This document shows, piece after piece, positions 36,841-46,598 of a stretch of DNA of 64,000 nucleotides. The translations under genes were made by a program, and so were the position numbers. The stretch is from Jeotgalibacillus soli (GTDB lineage Bacteria > Bacillota > Bacilli > Bacillales > Jeotgalibacillaceae). Where the stretch lies: assembly GCF_000829435.1 (NCBI RefSeq), contig NZ_JXRP01000022.1, positions 1 to 64,000 of the forward strand, in the 5' to 3' direction. The notes below the pieces were generated by a model. The model searched no databases and was not told the origin of the DNA. It was given only the letters and a program-made list of their open reading frames with translations. Positions within the stretch are counted from its first letter, which is position 1. Each line of letters begins with the position of its first letter.

Positions 36841-37068
36841 TTAAAAATATGGATAGTATGGCGGGTAAAATGGTCGATAGTAAGGACCAGGACCGTATGG
36901 GGGATAACCACCAAACCCAAAACCGCCTCCATAATACGATGGTCTAACAAGTGCACTCCCCAGCACACCACCTAACAAGCCCCCAAGAAATGGTGCACCA
37001 AATAGTCCGCCTATAAACCTGTCACCATGTCCAACTCCAGGGTGTCTGTAAACAGGGTATCTCGGCAT
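36841..37068 (-). CDS. Gly/Pro/Tyr-rich small protein (spore-coat-like)
   Basis: A 75-residue protein: a conserved-looking glycine-rich helix (FIGGLFGAPFLGGLLGGVLG) and a Tyr/Pro/Gly-rich tail ending PYYPYF. The composition resembles small Bacillus coat or surface proteins. ATG 37068 is chosen because AAGGAGGG precedes it; the upstream open frame to 37164 overlaps other sequence without a ribosome site. Confidence 0.65.
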   Translation of the reverse strand: MPRYPVYRHPGVGHGDRFIGGLFGAPFLGGLLGGVLGSALVRPSYYGGGFGFGGYPPYGPGPYYRPFYPPYYPYF

Positions 37069-37170
37069 TCTTTTCCCTCCTTCTGCTTTCCCTATATTCA
37101 TATGACCAGGGTCTACCAGATGGTTGGGCATCAAATGTAAATGAGAATGAGGCCTACTCTTCAATTATTA

Positions 37171-38514
37171 TTATAGCAATAATGCAGCAGCCCATCCAAA
37201 TAGAACTAATGGAATATTAAAGTGAATAAAAGTAGGAACACAAGTATCCCAAATATGATTATGCTGTCCATCTGCATTTAGACCAGCAGTAGGCCCAAGT
37301 GTACTATCAGAAGCCGGTGATCCTGCATCTCCCAGTGCTCCTGCTGTTCCAATTAAAGCAATGGTTGCCAGAGGACTAAAGCCTAATTCCATTGCGAGCG
37401 GAACGAAAATAACCGTAATAATTGGTACTGTGGCAAAAGATGAACCAATGCCCATCGTAACTAGTAAACCAACTAAAAGCATTAATAACGCAGCAATGGC
37501 TTTATTGTCTCCAATTATAGAAGAGGCGCCGCTAACTAAATTCTCAATATCGCCTGTTGCCGTTAAAATAGAGGCAAAGCCGTTTGCTGCAATCATGACA
37601 AAGCCAATAAACGCCATCATTTTCATGCCATCTATTAATAGACCATCCTGATCACGAAGCTTTACAGTTCCTGAAACAAATAGAATAAGAAGACCAACCA
37701 TAGCGCTGAATACCATTGACCCTAATACACTTTGAACGACAAGTACGGCAAGAATAGCCAGAATGGTAAATACTAAATTCTTTGTTGAAATTTGATCTGA
37801 ATTTTCTTCAGCATCTGATACATTGATTCCGATACCAGCATCATAGGTACGAGGCTTGCGATAACTAATGAATATCGCAATAAGCAAGCCCGCTGCCATC
37901 CCGATCGTTGGAATAAGCATTGCTTTTGGAATATCCTCCCTTTGAACAGCCAGCCCTCCAACCTCCATATTCGTAGCAATGACCTCATGAAAAATCTGTC
38001 CAAATCCATAAGGCAATAACATATATGGAGCGGTTAAACCAAACGTCAGCACCGATGCAATTAAACGGCGGTCGAGCTTTAATTCGTTCATCACCATTAA
38101 CAATGGAGGAATTAATAATGGAATAAAGGCAATATGAACAGGTACAACGTTTTGCGACATACAGGAAATCAACAAGATTGCCAATACAATGATCACTTTA
38201 GGCAACGCCTGCTGACGGGATTCTCCTTTTCTGCTGACTAACTTCACGATTTGGTTTACGAGTAAATTCGGTAATCCAGTGTAGGAAATGGCTACCGCAA
38301 AACCGCCAAGCAAGGCGTAGCTAAGTGCGATATTAGCACCCGCACCTACACCATCTGAAAATACAGTGACAACCTCATCCATGGAAAGGCCTCCTAAAAG
38401 GCCTCCAACAAATCCACCCACAATAAGAGCAAATACCACGTTTATTCGAAAAAGACTTAAAATTAACATCAGTAAAACCGCTATAATAACAGCATTCAAC
38501 TCAAACAACCTCAC
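37171..38514 (-). CDS. yuiF: Na+/H+ antiporter-family permease YuiF
   Basis: A 447-residue protein with about 11-12 membrane helices of the ion-transporter/NhaC-like superfamily, ending GALGDAGSPASDSTLGPTAGL. Homologous to B. subtilis YuiF. The family is annotated as Na+/H+ antiporters, but some members carry amino acids such as histidine, so substrate is uncertain. Single gene, minus strand. Confidence 0.82.
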   Translation of the reverse strand: MRLFELNAVIIAVLLMLILSLFRINVVFALIVGGFVGGLLGGLSMDEVVTVFSDGVGAGANIALSYALLGGFAVAISYTGLPNLLVNQIVKLVSRKGESRQQALPKVIIVLAILLISCMSQNVVPVHIAFIPLLIPPLLMVMNELKLDRRLIASVLTFGLTAPYMLLPYGFGQIFHEVIATNMEVGGLAVQREDIPKAMLIPTIGMAAGLLIAIFISYRKPRTYDAGIGINVSDAEENSDQISTKNLVFTILAILAVLVVQSVLGSMVFSAMVGLLILFVSGTVKLRDQDGLLIDGMKMMAFIGFVMIAANGFASILTATGDIENLVSGASSIIGDNKAIAALLMLLVGLLVTMGIGSSFATVPIITVIFVPLAMELGFSPLATIALIGTAGALGDAGSPASDSTLGPTAGLNADGQHNHIWDTCVPTFIHFNIPLVLFGWAAALLL

Positions 38515-38618
38515 ATTCTTTACTTTGGTAAACTATTAGCGTAATAAAATCACCAACATAACTTACCAAACCCCACTGCCCTATGTCAATGTCTTACAAA
38601 ATAGACGTAATTGTCACA

Positions 38619-38661
38619 CTTTAGTTCGTTGAAGGGGTCAGACCCCTTCAACGAACTAAAG
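38619..38661. repeat. 43-bp perfect palindrome, REP-like
   Basis: Perfect 21-bp inverted arms around one central base: CTTTAGTTCG at the start, GGGGTCAGACCCC at the centre and CGAACTAAAG at the end. It lies between yuiF and pepA. GGGGTCAGACCCC-type hairpins are dispersed in Bacillales and resemble REP sequences mobilised by TnpA-REP transposases. It has no T run, so a simple terminator is less likely. Confidence 0.65.
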
Positions 38662-38671
38662 CACCCCTTTC

Positions 38672-38706
38672 AAAAATAAAAGGACTGCCAAAGCCTTGGC
38701 AATCCT
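38672..38706 (-). terminator. terminator after pepA
   Basis: AGGAcTGCCAA / TTGGCAaTCCT, followed by TTTTATTTTTG on the minus strand. Confidence 0.8.
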
Positions 38707-38731
38707 ACGTTTTCTTTTTTGTTCGTGAGTT

Positions 38732-40237
38732 TTATTTGTTCGCTGAGAATTGTTCGACGAATAGTGCAAGCGTGCGTGTCATGGCTCCTGTTGCCCCTGC
38801 AGGTCCAAGGTCGTGCTCGCTTTTTGTTGTAGCGGTTCCTGCGATATCGAGATGTACCCACGGTGTATTTTCAGCAAATTCACCTATAAAAGCACCTCCC
38901 ACGATCGCATGCCCCTCTCTGCCCGGAGAGTTGTTTAAATCTGCTACAGGACTGTTGCGTACACGTTTTTTATCTTTTTCTGTATATGGCAGAAGCCAGA
39001 TGAATTCCCCAGCTTCTGCAGAGGCTTCAAGCACCTGCTCAAACAACGGTTCATGGTTGGTCATTGCTCCTGTTTTATCTAAACCAAGCGCAACAATTAC
39101 TCCCCCTGTCAGTGTTGCAACATCAATAATGTATTCCGCTCCGTGCTGTTTAGCATAGGTGACAGCATCAGCTAAAACGAGGCGGCCTTCTGCATCTGTA
39201 TTAAGAATCTCGATTGTTTTACCACTGAGAGATGTGATCACATCGTCCGGTTTAAAGGCTGTAGAGCTGACCAAATTATCAGTAGCTGGAATAACCGCTA
39301 CTACGTTTTGTTCAGGTCGTAGCTTACCGATAATTTCCATAGCTCCTAGGACAGCTGCTGCTCCCCCCATATCCGCCTTCATCCCGACAATTCCATCCTT
39401 AGGCTTAATGGAATAACCGCCTGTATCAAAGGTTACCCCTTTACCAACTAAACCGATGACATCCGTCCACTCTTCTTTTCCTTGATATTTCAAGACGATC
39501 ATTCTTGGCGGTTCTGAAGATCCTTGATTTACAGCAAGGATAGCCCCCATCCCCATCGATTCCATTTCTTCACGGCCAAGAATCTCTGCTTCAAAACCGT
39601 ACGTATCAGCAAGTTCTTCCGCATAATCCGCCATTTTCACGGCTGTTAAAAGGTTTGATGGCATGTTTACAAGCGTTCTTGCCGAGTTTGTTCCCTCAGC
39701 CAATGCCTGTCCCACTTCAAGTGCTGCTTGAATTTCTTTTTCATCAGCTGACGTGTATACATTCAACTGTTCAATATTCACTTCAGGAAGATTGGATTTT
39801 TGACGATATCCTTCAAAGGAATAAGTCGAAAGAATAAAGCTTTCTGTCACGGCTTGAGCAACATCAGACGCTTCCAGTTCATCTGTTGTAAAAGTATCTA
39901 GTGCAATAGAAACATTATTCAAACGACTTTTTTTCACTAGCTTAGCTGCTTGTCCAAAGCTTTCTTTCAGGTCATCAAAGGTTAATTTTTTTTCTTTACC
40001 GAGGCCTACAAATACAAGGCGTTTTGCCATGCTTTTTCCTAGCGATGGAATTTTCGTGATGGCTTTTACATGTGATGATAAATCTCCCTCTTTGACGAGT
40101 GTGGTTAATCCGCCTTCAAAGGATTGATCAAGATCCGCTAAAGTCCCTTCTAGTTTCGATGGTTTGTTCCATAAACCAACAATAAGACAGTCATGTGCAA
40201 TGGTTAATGGATCTATTATATGTACATTTGTATTCAT
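38732..40237 (-). CDS. pepA: leucyl aminopeptidase (M17)
   Basis: A 501-residue M17 cytosol aminopeptidase (YuiE in B. subtilis), a two-metal hexameric enzyme removing N-terminal residues from peptides. It shows [17 protein letters not shown] (metal-binding Lys/Asp), [14 protein letters not shown] and the family signature [13 protein letters not shown]. The ATG is behind GGAGGTG. A terminator follows. Confidence 0.95.
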   Translation of the reverse strand: MNTNVHIIDPLTIAHDCLIVGLWNKPSKLEGTLADLDQSFEGGLTTLVKEGDLSSHVKAITKIPSLGKSMAKRLVFVGLGKEKKLTFDDLKESFGQAAKLVKKSRLNNVSIALDTFTTDELEASDVAQAVTESFILSTYSFEGYRQKSNLPEVNIEQLNVYTSADEKEIQAALEVGQALAEGTNSARTLVNMPSNLLTAVKMADYAEELADTYGFEAEILGREEMESMGMGAILAVNQGSSEPPRMIVLKYQGKEEWTDVIGLVGKGVTFDTGGYSIKPKDGIVGMKADMGGAAAVLGAMEIIGKLRPEQNVVAVIPATDNLVSSTAFKPDDVITSLSGKTIEILNTDAEGRLVLADAVTYAKQHGAEYIIDVATLTGGVIVALGLDKTGAMTNHEPLFEQVLEASAEAGEFIWLLPYTEKDKKRVRNSPVADLNNSPGREGHAIVGGAFIGEFAENTPWVHLDIAGTATTKSEHDLGPAGATGAMTRTLALFVEQFSANK

Positions 40238-40382
40238 TTAACACACCTCCACTGCCTATTATACAGATAAAGCATTTACATTTCGATTCCCGATCCAAGT
40301 TGAAACGGCTTTCGTTAGATGAATATGGTATAATAACAAAAAAATGTCGTCAGGACGTCATGAGAAAGGATGCAGTCATTAC

Positions 40383-40862
40383 ATGGAAATATTCACTAAT
40401 TTTCCTCTTTGGGCTTCTCTTTTTGCAATTTTATTTGCCCAAGTAGTTAAAGTACCTATCCAATTTATTGCAACAAGAAAAATTGACTGGTCCCTCGTAA
40501 CGTCTACCGGAGGAATGCCAAGCTCTCATTCAGCAGCGGTTACTGCACTGGCAACAGGAATTGCGCTTGAAACAGGGACATCATCTGCCGTTTTCGCGCT
40601 TGCTACCGTATTTGCAATCATCACCATGTTTGATGCAACAGGTGTTCGTTTTCAAGCAGGTGAACAGGCTGCAGTGATTAATCAGCTAATGAAGGATTTT
40701 AATAAATTTGTTTCGGAAGCAAAAGGATGGCCCAAGAAGGATGAAGAGGAAAAACGCAAGGAATTAAAAGAGCTGTTAGGTCATAAGCCAATTGAAGTAT
40801 TTTTTGGCGGACTAACTGGGATTTTATTAACCGTATTTGTCCATTTCATCATAACATTGTAG
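40383..40862 (+). CDS. yuiD: divergent PAP-family membrane protein YuiD
   Basis: A 159-residue protein with four or five membrane helices and the GGMPSSHSAAV motif of the divergent PAP / acid-phosphatase-related family (DUF212). Substrate unknown. ATG 40383 is preferred over 40344 because GAAAGGATG lies upstream and the length then matches B. subtilis YuiD. The BtuF-like gene follows after 26 bp, likely in the same transcript. Confidence 0.88.
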   Translation: MEIFTNFPLWASLFAILFAQVVKVPIQFIATRKIDWSLVTSTGGMPSSHSAAVTALATGIALETGTSSAVFALATVFAIITMFDATGVRFQAGEQAAVINQLMKDFNKFVSEAKGWPKKDEEEKRKELKELLGHKPIEVFFGGLTGILLTVFVHFIITL

Positions 40863-40888
40863 TTAATATGGAGAGGGGATTACACTAA

Positions 40889-41698
40889 ATGAGACTTGTT
40901 TCCATTTGTCCCAGCAATACCGAACTCATCCATTACCTTGGATTGAGCTCTTCTCTTGTTGGAGTGGATGATTTTTCTGATTGGCCCAAGACCATTCACC
41001 ATCTCCCTAGATTAGGACCTGACTTATCCATAAACATGGATCTACTGGAATCACTGTCACCTGATCTTGTCTTAGCGTCCCTTAGTGTGCCTGGAATGGA
41101 AAAAAATATAGAGGCTTTAATCGAGCGAAACATTCCTCATATTGTATTAAATCCTCAAAGCTTAGATGAGATTGGAACAGACCTTTTAACAGCTGGAAAA
41201 GCTGTTAACAAAGAAAAACACGCTCAAAATGTGTATCAAACCTACTTGGATACACTGGCACTATTTAAACATACAGTAGAAAAGATACCCGTAACTCCTT
41301 CATTATATTGGGAATGGTGGCCAAAACCCGTTTTTACTCCGGGAGCAATAAACTGGCTGACTGAAGTAAGTGAGCTTGCCGGTGGAAAAAACATTTTTGA
41401 AGGTGTTGAGCTAGCAAGCGTTCAAACGGATTGGGATGATATCTTACAGCGTCAACCGGATCATATTTGCTTGGCTTGGGTTGGGGTACGCATTGAAAAG
41501 GTTCAGCCTGATATCGTAAAGAAACGACCAGGATGGAATCGCTTGGATGCTGTTTTGCAGAATCGCATTCATGTACTGGAAGAATCCTTATATTGCCGTC
41601 CTTCTCCAAGGCTACTTCAAGGTATCTTACAGCTTGGAAATATTCTTCATTCTTCAGCCTATCGACATATTGAGCTTCCTGCACTCTTTCGTACATAG
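40889..41698 (+). CDS. BtuF-like cobalamin-binding-fold protein, no signal peptide
   Basis: A 269-residue protein of the periplasmic-binding class III fold (MRLVSICPSNTELIHYLGL, GPDLSINMDLLESLSPDLVLA, WEWWPKPVFTPG). Homologues bind vitamin B12 or ferric-siderophore for ABC importers. It starts directly at the fold with no signal or lipobox, so it is predicted to be cytoplasmic. No BtuC/D genes are nearby. GGAGAGGGG precedes the ATG. Confidence 0.8.
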   Translation: MRLVSICPSNTELIHYLGLSSSLVGVDDFSDWPKTIHHLPRLGPDLSINMDLLESLSPDLVLASLSVPGMEKNIEALIERNIPHIVLNPQSLDEIGTDLLTAGKAVNKEKHAQNVYQTYLDTLALFKHTVEKIPVTPSLYWEWWPKPVFTPGAINWLTEVSELAGGKNIFEGVELASVQTDWDDILQRQPDHICLAWVGVRIEKVQPDIVKKRPGWNRLDAVLQNRIHVLEESLYCRPSPRLLQGILQLGNILHSSAYRHIELPALFRT

Positions 41699-41716
41699 TA
41701 GGTCTTCACGATCATT

Positions 41717-41763
41717 AAAAAACTCGCGCAGCGGAACAATCTCTCCCTCTGCGCGAGTTTTTT
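41717..41763. terminator. bidirectional terminator between the BtuF-like gene and yuiC
   Basis: AAAAACTCGCGCAG pairs with CTGCGCGAGTTTTTT. Confidence 0.85.
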
Positions 41764-42418
41764 ATCGATTATTTAATTGTGACAGCTCTTCTTCTGTAAA
41801 TGTTCCATCTCCTACTTCAATTACGTAGACCATCACTTCTTTCTTTCCCCATTCTTGAAATACTTCATCGACCGTATCGTAATACAAATCAATAATATTT
41901 CCTTTTATCGCACTTCCTGTGTCAGCAACTACTCCATAGCCGTACCCAGGAATATAAAGAATGGATCCAATTGGAAATACATTTGGATCGGCTGCAATCG
42001 TTGAGTACATATCCCTTGTCACTTCGACTCCTGAAAAGGTGATCCCGTAAAGAGGATGACTTGAATTTTTACCAGTCGATTCCTCTCCCGCTGTATAACC
42101 TGTCGCAGTTACAGCTGCTGAAGGAAAATTATTGCGTATATGATTGGGTACCTCTGTCAGGCTTGAAGAAGTCATTTTTGATGCCACCAGTATACTCGAT
42201 ACCTCTTCAACCATTAATGTTTTCATTTCTAGTGACAGATCCCGATCCTGAATAACCGGTTCAGTGAGCTGTTCTCCCATTTGCATGTTTTCAGTTGGAT
42301 AATCACTACTCCAATTTTGCTGAATTTCTGCCTTCACATGCTTTGGATTCTGTATAGTGGTCACCGTTAGTATTAGTATTACTGACATGCAAAGAACAAG
42401 TTGAATTGTATGTTTCAT
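41762..42418 (-). CDS. yuiC: 3D/Sps-domain cell-wall protein YuiC
   Basis: A 218-residue exported protein: signal-like hydrophobic start ([20 protein letters not shown]), a variable linker, and a C-terminal 3D (double-psi beta-barrel) domain with the conserved aspartates in [18 protein letters not shown]. YuiC of B. subtilis is an Sps-type muralytic enzyme related to resuscitation-promoting factors, cleaving peptidoglycan. Same length as the B. subtilis protein. Confidence 0.9.
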   Translation of the reverse strand: MKHTIQLVLCMSVILILTVTTIQNPKHVKAEIQQNWSSDYPTENMQMGEQLTEPVIQDRDLSLEMKTLMVEEVSSILVASKMTSSSLTEVPNHIRNNFPSAAVTATGYTAGEESTGKNSSHPLYGITFSGVEVTRDMYSTIAADPNVFPIGSILYIPGYGYGVVADTGSAIKGNIIDLYYDTVDEVFQEWGKKEVMVYVIEVGDGTFTEEELSQLNNR

Positions 42419-42530
42419 TTACTGCTCACTCCTCATAAGCTTTTCATTCCCTAATTCTCAAAAACATAATCATAAATAAATGAAATGTAATCTGCTTTTA
42501 ATGATTCAGAATAAACGAAACAAACAAAAT

Positions 42531-42561
42531 AAAAAAGCTCCGCTAATGTTTGGGAGCTTTA
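42531..42561 (-). terminator. terminator after yuiB
   Basis: AAAGCTCC / GGAGCTTT with a T run on the minus strand; it overlaps the yuiB stop. Confidence 0.75.
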
Positions 42562-42885
42562 AAACATTCGGTAACCTTTAGCACGAAGCCACTTCATGAC
42601 GAGACCCGCCACAATTGCTCCTGCCATACCGCTTGATAAAATTAGAATATCCGCTAATGCTAATGAAGCAAATCGTTCTCCAATAGCCGAAAAGGATTCA
42701 TCAGGTGCTCGGAAATATTGTATAAAACGAACCTCATCAACGATTAAAACCGTAATTATTGGATAAATTACAGCCATAATCCACGTCATTCGCAGCAACA
42801 TATTTAACAAAAACCCGATACCAAAAAATAAAATTAAAAATAGCAGCATCGAAATCAATAATTGAGCAAGCCCAAAATTAGCCAT
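42559..42885 (-). CDS. yuiB: membrane protein YuiB
   Basis: A 108-residue protein with three membrane helices (LLISMLLFLILFFGIGFLLN first), conserved in Bacillus with yuiA and yuiC; function unknown. GGAGGTG precedes the ATG. Confidence 0.85.
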   Translation of the reverse strand: MANFGLAQLLISMLLFLILFFGIGFLLNMLLRMTWIMAVIYPIITVLIVDEVRFIQYFRAPDESFSAIGERFASLALADILILSSGMAGAIVAGLVMKWLRAKGYRMF

Positions 42886-43051
42886 AAGGACACCTCCACA
42901 TTCACTTAAAACAGTCTAACCCATTTAAGTGATGGGTGCAATCCTCACCCTTCATTATTCATGGTCCTGTCACAATCGCTTGACAGATTTGTTCAAAAGT
43001 CAGAGATTTCTTTCGTATAAATTGTTTATAAAATTTTTACTTAACACAAAT

Positions 43052-43082
43052 AAAAACCTGATGTCAGTACACTCAGGTTTTC
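43052..43082 (-). terminator. terminator after yuiA
   Basis: AAAACCTGA / TCAGGTTTT, followed by a T run on the minus strand. Confidence 0.8.
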
Positions 43083-43097
43083 AGCTACTCATTATAT

Positions 43098-43229
43098 TTA
43101 ACAGGTGATTACTTTTCCGCTTCCGCCGCAGCATGGGCATGTTTCTGAACCGCCTAGACGCAGCTGGAAGTAACCTTGACCTGAACAATAGCCGCATAAT
43201 TTAGTATTATTTCCTGGTGTCTTTTTCAT
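43098..43229 (-). CDS. yuiA: YuiA small zinc-finger-like protein
   Basis: A 43-residue protein beginning MKKTPGNNTKLCGYCSGQG, with two C-x2-C pairs (CGYC and CPCC) and glycine-rich loops like half of a DnaJ zinc finger. GAGGGG lies nine bases upstream of the ATG. Conserved next to yuiB in B. subtilis; function unknown. Confidence 0.85.
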   Translation of the reverse strand: MKKTPGNNTKLCGYCSGQGYFQLRLGGSETCPCCGGSGKVITC

Positions 43230-43371
43230 CGGGAACATCCCCTCTCAATTGTGGTTGAGAGTTACTATAGCATGGACCGCTCTATAAAGAAAAGAAGCAT
43301 ATAAGCTTATATTCCTCCATGTAAGCGAATACAATAAGGTTTTTCTCTTGTTTTCTTATATTTTCAGAATA

Positions 43372-43854
43372 TTATAAAAATAATTGATAATGAGTGTATT
43401 GGAATTGTTTCCCAGGATCCATTGTGGGTTGCCTCATCAAGCCAAACTCTCTTTTATTGTCCACTATTTTTGGTAGCATCTTAGAAATGTCATTACGAAG
43501 AGCTAATTCACTGGGCTCCATCCAAGCAACTTCCTCCAGTTCATCCTCCTGCACCTGAATCCTATGATTCTCTTCTACTGGTCTCATAGAAAAGATAATC
43601 ATATTATCGCTAATTTGATTTTTAATTACGCCAGTACGAACTCCCATAATATAGAGAACCTCTGCTTTAATACCCGTTTCTTCTAATACTTCTCTTTGAA
43701 CCGCTTGGTCTATGGTCTCACCCATGTTAACAAAGCCTGCTGGCAAAGACCAGGTTCCCTTTAATCCACCATATTTTTTCTTAACGACCAGCCATTCTCC
43801 TCTATCATTCTCAACCAGCCCTGCAACAGCTAGCCAGACATTTCCTCTCGTCAT
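43372..43854 (-). CDS. Nudix hydrolase
   Basis: A 160-residue Nudix protein with the complete box GFVNMGETIDQAVQREVLEE followed by TGI (G-x5-E-x7-RE-x2-EE-x-G). It hydrolyses nucleoside-diphosphate-linked substrates; which one is unknown. TAGGAGGAG precedes the ATG. It is the last gene before yumB on this strand. Confidence 0.9.
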   Translation of the reverse strand: MTRGNVWLAVAGLVENDRGEWLVVKKKYGGLKGTWSLPAGFVNMGETIDQAVQREVLEETGIKAEVLYIMGVRTGVIKNQISDNMIIFSMRPVEENHRIQVQEDELEEVAWMEPSELALRNDISKMLPKIVDNKREFGLMRQPTMDPGKQFQYTHYQLFL

Positions 43855-43880
43855 GTCTATCTCCTCCTACACGTGATATA

Positions 43881-43912
43881 AAAAAAACAGAGCAACGAAA
43901 AGCTGCTCTGTT
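43881..43912 (-). terminator. terminator after yumB
   Basis: ACAGAGCA / TGCTCTGT with TTTTTTT on the minus strand. Confidence 0.8.
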
Positions 43913-43924
43913 GTAATAGATCTT

Positions 43925-45139
43925 TTAAAGCATTTTCAGCTTGCCTTTTTTAAATACAAGCCCAGGTCCGCCAATAATAAGTAAAGCACGGTTATCGATT
44001 ACTTTTTTCATAAATGCGGCGCGTTTACCAGTGATTTTGCGACCAAATACTTCACCAATCGCATCATCGCCGCCTAATGAACAAACGGTTCCTTTAAGAT
44101 CAGGTGTAAATGATTCTAGCTCTTCACCTTTTAATAGAGCTACAAGGTTATGCGCTACATGTGCACCTTGCTGCATCGCGATTTGGGCAGTTGGAGGATA
44201 TGGACGATTAACCTCTTCGTTAATCATTAGCGCACAGTCCCCAACGATAAATACATTATTATGGCCAGGCGCACGTAGATCCGGATCTACTTTTACGCGG
44301 GCACGCATGTTTTCAAAGCCAGCTTTTTCAATGATTGAGTTACCGCGAACACCCGCTGCCCAAACCACTGTAGCTGATTTAATTTCCTCAAATTGATCTT
44401 CACCTTTTTTAATCTTAACACCTTCTTCTGTTGCTTCAACAACTGGTGTTCCGATTGAAAACTCAATTCCTTTGCTCTCAAGGTGGGCAACTGCGTAATC
44501 CACAAGCTCTTTATCAAAACCTGGAAGAACCATAGGAGCTGCTTCCACGCATAGGATACGTACAGCCTTAGGATCAATATCATACTCTTTGCAAAGCTCA
44601 GGAACACGTTCTCCAAGCTCCCCTAAGAATTCAATTCCAGTAAAACCTGCTCCCCCAACAATAATGGTTAAACGGGAAGGATCTTTTACTTCTTCTAAAC
44701 TGTAGGTTGCAAATTGATATTCAATATGCTCACGAATTTGACGAGCAGCTTTAATATTTGCAATCGAAAATGCATGCTCTTTTAAACCAGGAATTCCAAA
44801 TGTCTCTCCCTCAAATCCTAAGCCAACTACAAGATAATCGTACGCGATTTCTGCACGATCAGTGATAACTTTTTGTGCAGCAGTATCGATATTTTCTACT
44901 GATGCTTTAACAAAGCTTACTTTCCCTTTGTCCAATACTCCGGCAATGTCGTAGCGGACTTTGTCATGATGCATTGTTCCAGCTGATGCCTCATGCAGCC
45001 AAGTTGTTTCATAGTGATAGTCGTTTTTATTTACCAATACAATGTCAGCCTCATCAGAACCAATTAACTTTTGAAGCTTTGTGATAACGGATAAACCGCC
45101 GTAACCTGCTCCTAGTACAACCACTGTAGGTCTTTTCAC
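43925..45139 (-). CDS. yumB: type II NADH dehydrogenase
   Basis: A 404-residue flavoprotein NDH-2, transferring electrons from NADH to menaquinone without ion pumping. It has the FAD site [13 protein letters not shown], the NADH site [13 protein letters not shown] and the second FAD segment [10 protein letters not shown]. The C-terminal part fits membrane-bound NDH-2. The start is GTG 45139 behind AGGTGG. Diverges from yumC across a 391-bp region. Confidence 0.93.
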   Translation of the reverse strand: MKRPTVVVLGAGYGGLSVITKLQKLIGSDEADIVLVNKNDYHYETTWLHEASAGTMHHDKVRYDIAGVLDKGKVSFVKASVENIDTAAQKVITDRAEIAYDYLVVGLGFEGETFGIPGLKEHAFSIANIKAARQIREHIEYQFATYSLEEVKDPSRLTIIVGGAGFTGIEFLGELGERVPELCKEYDIDPKAVRILCVEAAPMVLPGFDKELVDYAVAHLESKGIEFSIGTPVVEATEEGVKIKKGEDQFEEIKSATVVWAAGVRGNSIIEKAGFENMRARVKVDPDLRAPGHNNVFIVGDCALMINEEVNRPYPPTAQIAMQQGAHVAHNLVALLKGEELESFTPDLKGTVCSLGGDDAIGEVFGRKITGKRAAFMKKVIDNRALLIIGGPGLVFKKGKLKML

Positions 45140-45393
45140 TTGATCACTTCCACCTTTTCATTAAATTGCGATGGTTTTTAAAGGCCGCCATCGCCTAGCC
45201 ATCAATCAAAAAGTTTGTGATACTCTTCACGATCAAAGTCGAAAGAGTACCCTGTATAAGATAAACGTAGAAATCATATCTCCTCAATAATAGTCTTTTT
45301 TTGTCGCGTTTTCAAGATGAATATAGGAAATCGGAATACTTTGCATTTTTTTCACTCCATCAAAAGACTGAATTATGAACATGCCCAGAGAGC

Positions 45394-45422
45394 TTGCTAG
45401 AGATTTCACAATATAATATGAT
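45394..45422 (+). promoter_or_regulatory. sigma-A promoter of yumC
   Basis: -35 TTGCTA (45394-45399), a 17-base spacer and -10 TATGAT (45417-45422), about 110 bases before the yumC start. Confidence 0.75.
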
Positions 45423-45464
45423 AGAATACATTCATCGTTTCCTTAATTTGTAACGATACAATGG

Positions 45465-45505
45465 AACAAGTGCTTACATAGTTTACCTCAGGCTCTTGTT
45501 TTTTA
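45465..45505 (+). terminator. terminator-like hairpin in the yumC leader
   Basis: AACAAG-t-GC (45465-45473) pairs with GC-t-CTTGTT (45492-45500), followed by a T run. It lies between the promoter and the yumC ribosome site, so it could attenuate transcription. Confidence 0.5.
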
Positions 45506-45530
45506 TTTATATTATTTGGAGGGATGTTAC

Positions 45531-46526
45531 TTGAAGGAAGATACACAAATTTATGATATTACAGTGATCGGTGGAGGACCGGTTGGAATGTTTACCGCTT
45601 TTTATGGTGGCATGCGACAAGCAAGCGTAAAAATCATTGAAAGCCTGCCACAGCTGGGCGGCCAGCTATCCACGCTTTATCCTGATAAATATATTTATGA
45701 CGTTGCTGGTTTCCCGAAAATTCGAGCGCAGGAGCTTGTCGATAATCTTGAGAAGCAAATGTCTCGCTTCGACACAACGATCTCCCTTGATCAAGAAGTA
45801 GTAGGCGTTGAAAAATTGGCGGACCAAACATTCACCATTACAACAGATAAAGAAATTCACCATACACGAACAATTATTATTACAGCAGGTAATGGCGCTT
45901 TTCAAGCACGGAAGCTGGAGCTTGATGGCTTAACTGAATTTGAAGACAAAAACCTGCACTATTTCGTTCCTAACCTTCAGGCGTTTGCAGGAAAGAATGT
46001 TGTACTATGCGGAGGAGGAGATTCTGCTGTGGATTGGGCATTAATGCTTGAGCCGATCGCAAAATCAGTGACTCTGGTTCATCGACGCGACAAGTTCCGT
46101 GCTCATGAGCATAGCGTGGAGCAGCTCATGAATTCCTCAGTGAAAATTAAAACTCCCTATACACCAGTTGGCTATAAGGCTGTTGAAGGGATGCTCACTG
46201 AACTTGTTCTGCAAAAAGGACGTGAGGAAGATACGGAATCAATTGAATTTGATGATTTGCTTGTCAATTATGGATTTGTTTCCTCTCTAGGTCCAATTAA
46301 AAACTGGAATTTAGAGATTGAAAAGAATTCAATTGTCGTCAATTCACGTATGGAAACAAATATTCCTGGTATTTATGCTGCAGGTGACATTTGCACATAC
46401 GATGGAAAAGTAAAGCTTATTGCTTCAGGGTTTGGCGAAGCGCCAACGGCAGTCAACAACGCGAAGGCATCGCTTGATCCAAAAGCTAGAGTTCAGCCGA
46501 TGCACAGTACATCCATGTTTGAATAG
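45531..46526 (+). CDS. yumC: ferredoxin/flavodoxin-NADP+ reductase, thioredoxin-reductase-like
   Basis: A 331-residue FAD/NADPH flavoprotein ([55 protein letters not shown]) lacking the CxxC of thioredoxin reductase, as in Bacillus-type FNR. It reduces ferredoxin or flavodoxin with NADPH. TTG 45531 is preferred because GGAGGG lies seven bases before it and the protein then begins like B. subtilis YumC ([10 protein letters not shown]). Confidence 0.95.
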   Translation: MKEDTQIYDITVIGGGPVGMFTAFYGGMRQASVKIIESLPQLGGQLSTLYPDKYIYDVAGFPKIRAQELVDNLEKQMSRFDTTISLDQEVVGVEKLADQTFTITTDKEIHHTRTIIITAGNGAFQARKLELDGLTEFEDKNLHYFVPNLQAFAGKNVVLCGGGDSAVDWALMLEPIAKSVTLVHRRDKFRAHEHSVEQLMNSSVKIKTPYTPVGYKAVEGMLTELVLQKGREEDTESIEFDDLLVNYGFVSSLGPIKNWNLEIEKNSIVVNSRMETNIPGIYAAGDICTYDGKVKLIASGFGEAPTAVNNAKASLDPKARVQPMHSTSMFE

Positions 46527-46546
46527 TCCGTTGCTTGTTTAACTTC

Positions 46547-46592
46547 TCACCTCCCGGGTATGGTACAACTATACAACAAATCCGGAAGGTGA
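46547..46592 (+). promoter_or_regulatory. hairpin that may hide a ribosome binding site
   Basis: TCACCTCCCGG (46547-46557) pairs, with one mismatch, with CCGGAAGGTGA (46582-46592), which is the Shine-Dalgarno of the following SDR gene. GTAT/ATAC (46558-46561 with 46570-46573) adds a second stem in the loop. It could be a thermosensor-like or protein-controlled translational switch. Confidence 0.45.
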
Positions 46593-46598
46593 TGACTT

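Noticed and set aside
38736..39158. Plus-strand 140-codon ORF inside pepA
   Set aside because: Antisense shadow of the leucyl aminopeptidase gene.
45400..45420. Rex-binding site upstream of yumB/yumC
   Set aside because: Only one half site (TTTCACAA) is present; the other arm is missing.
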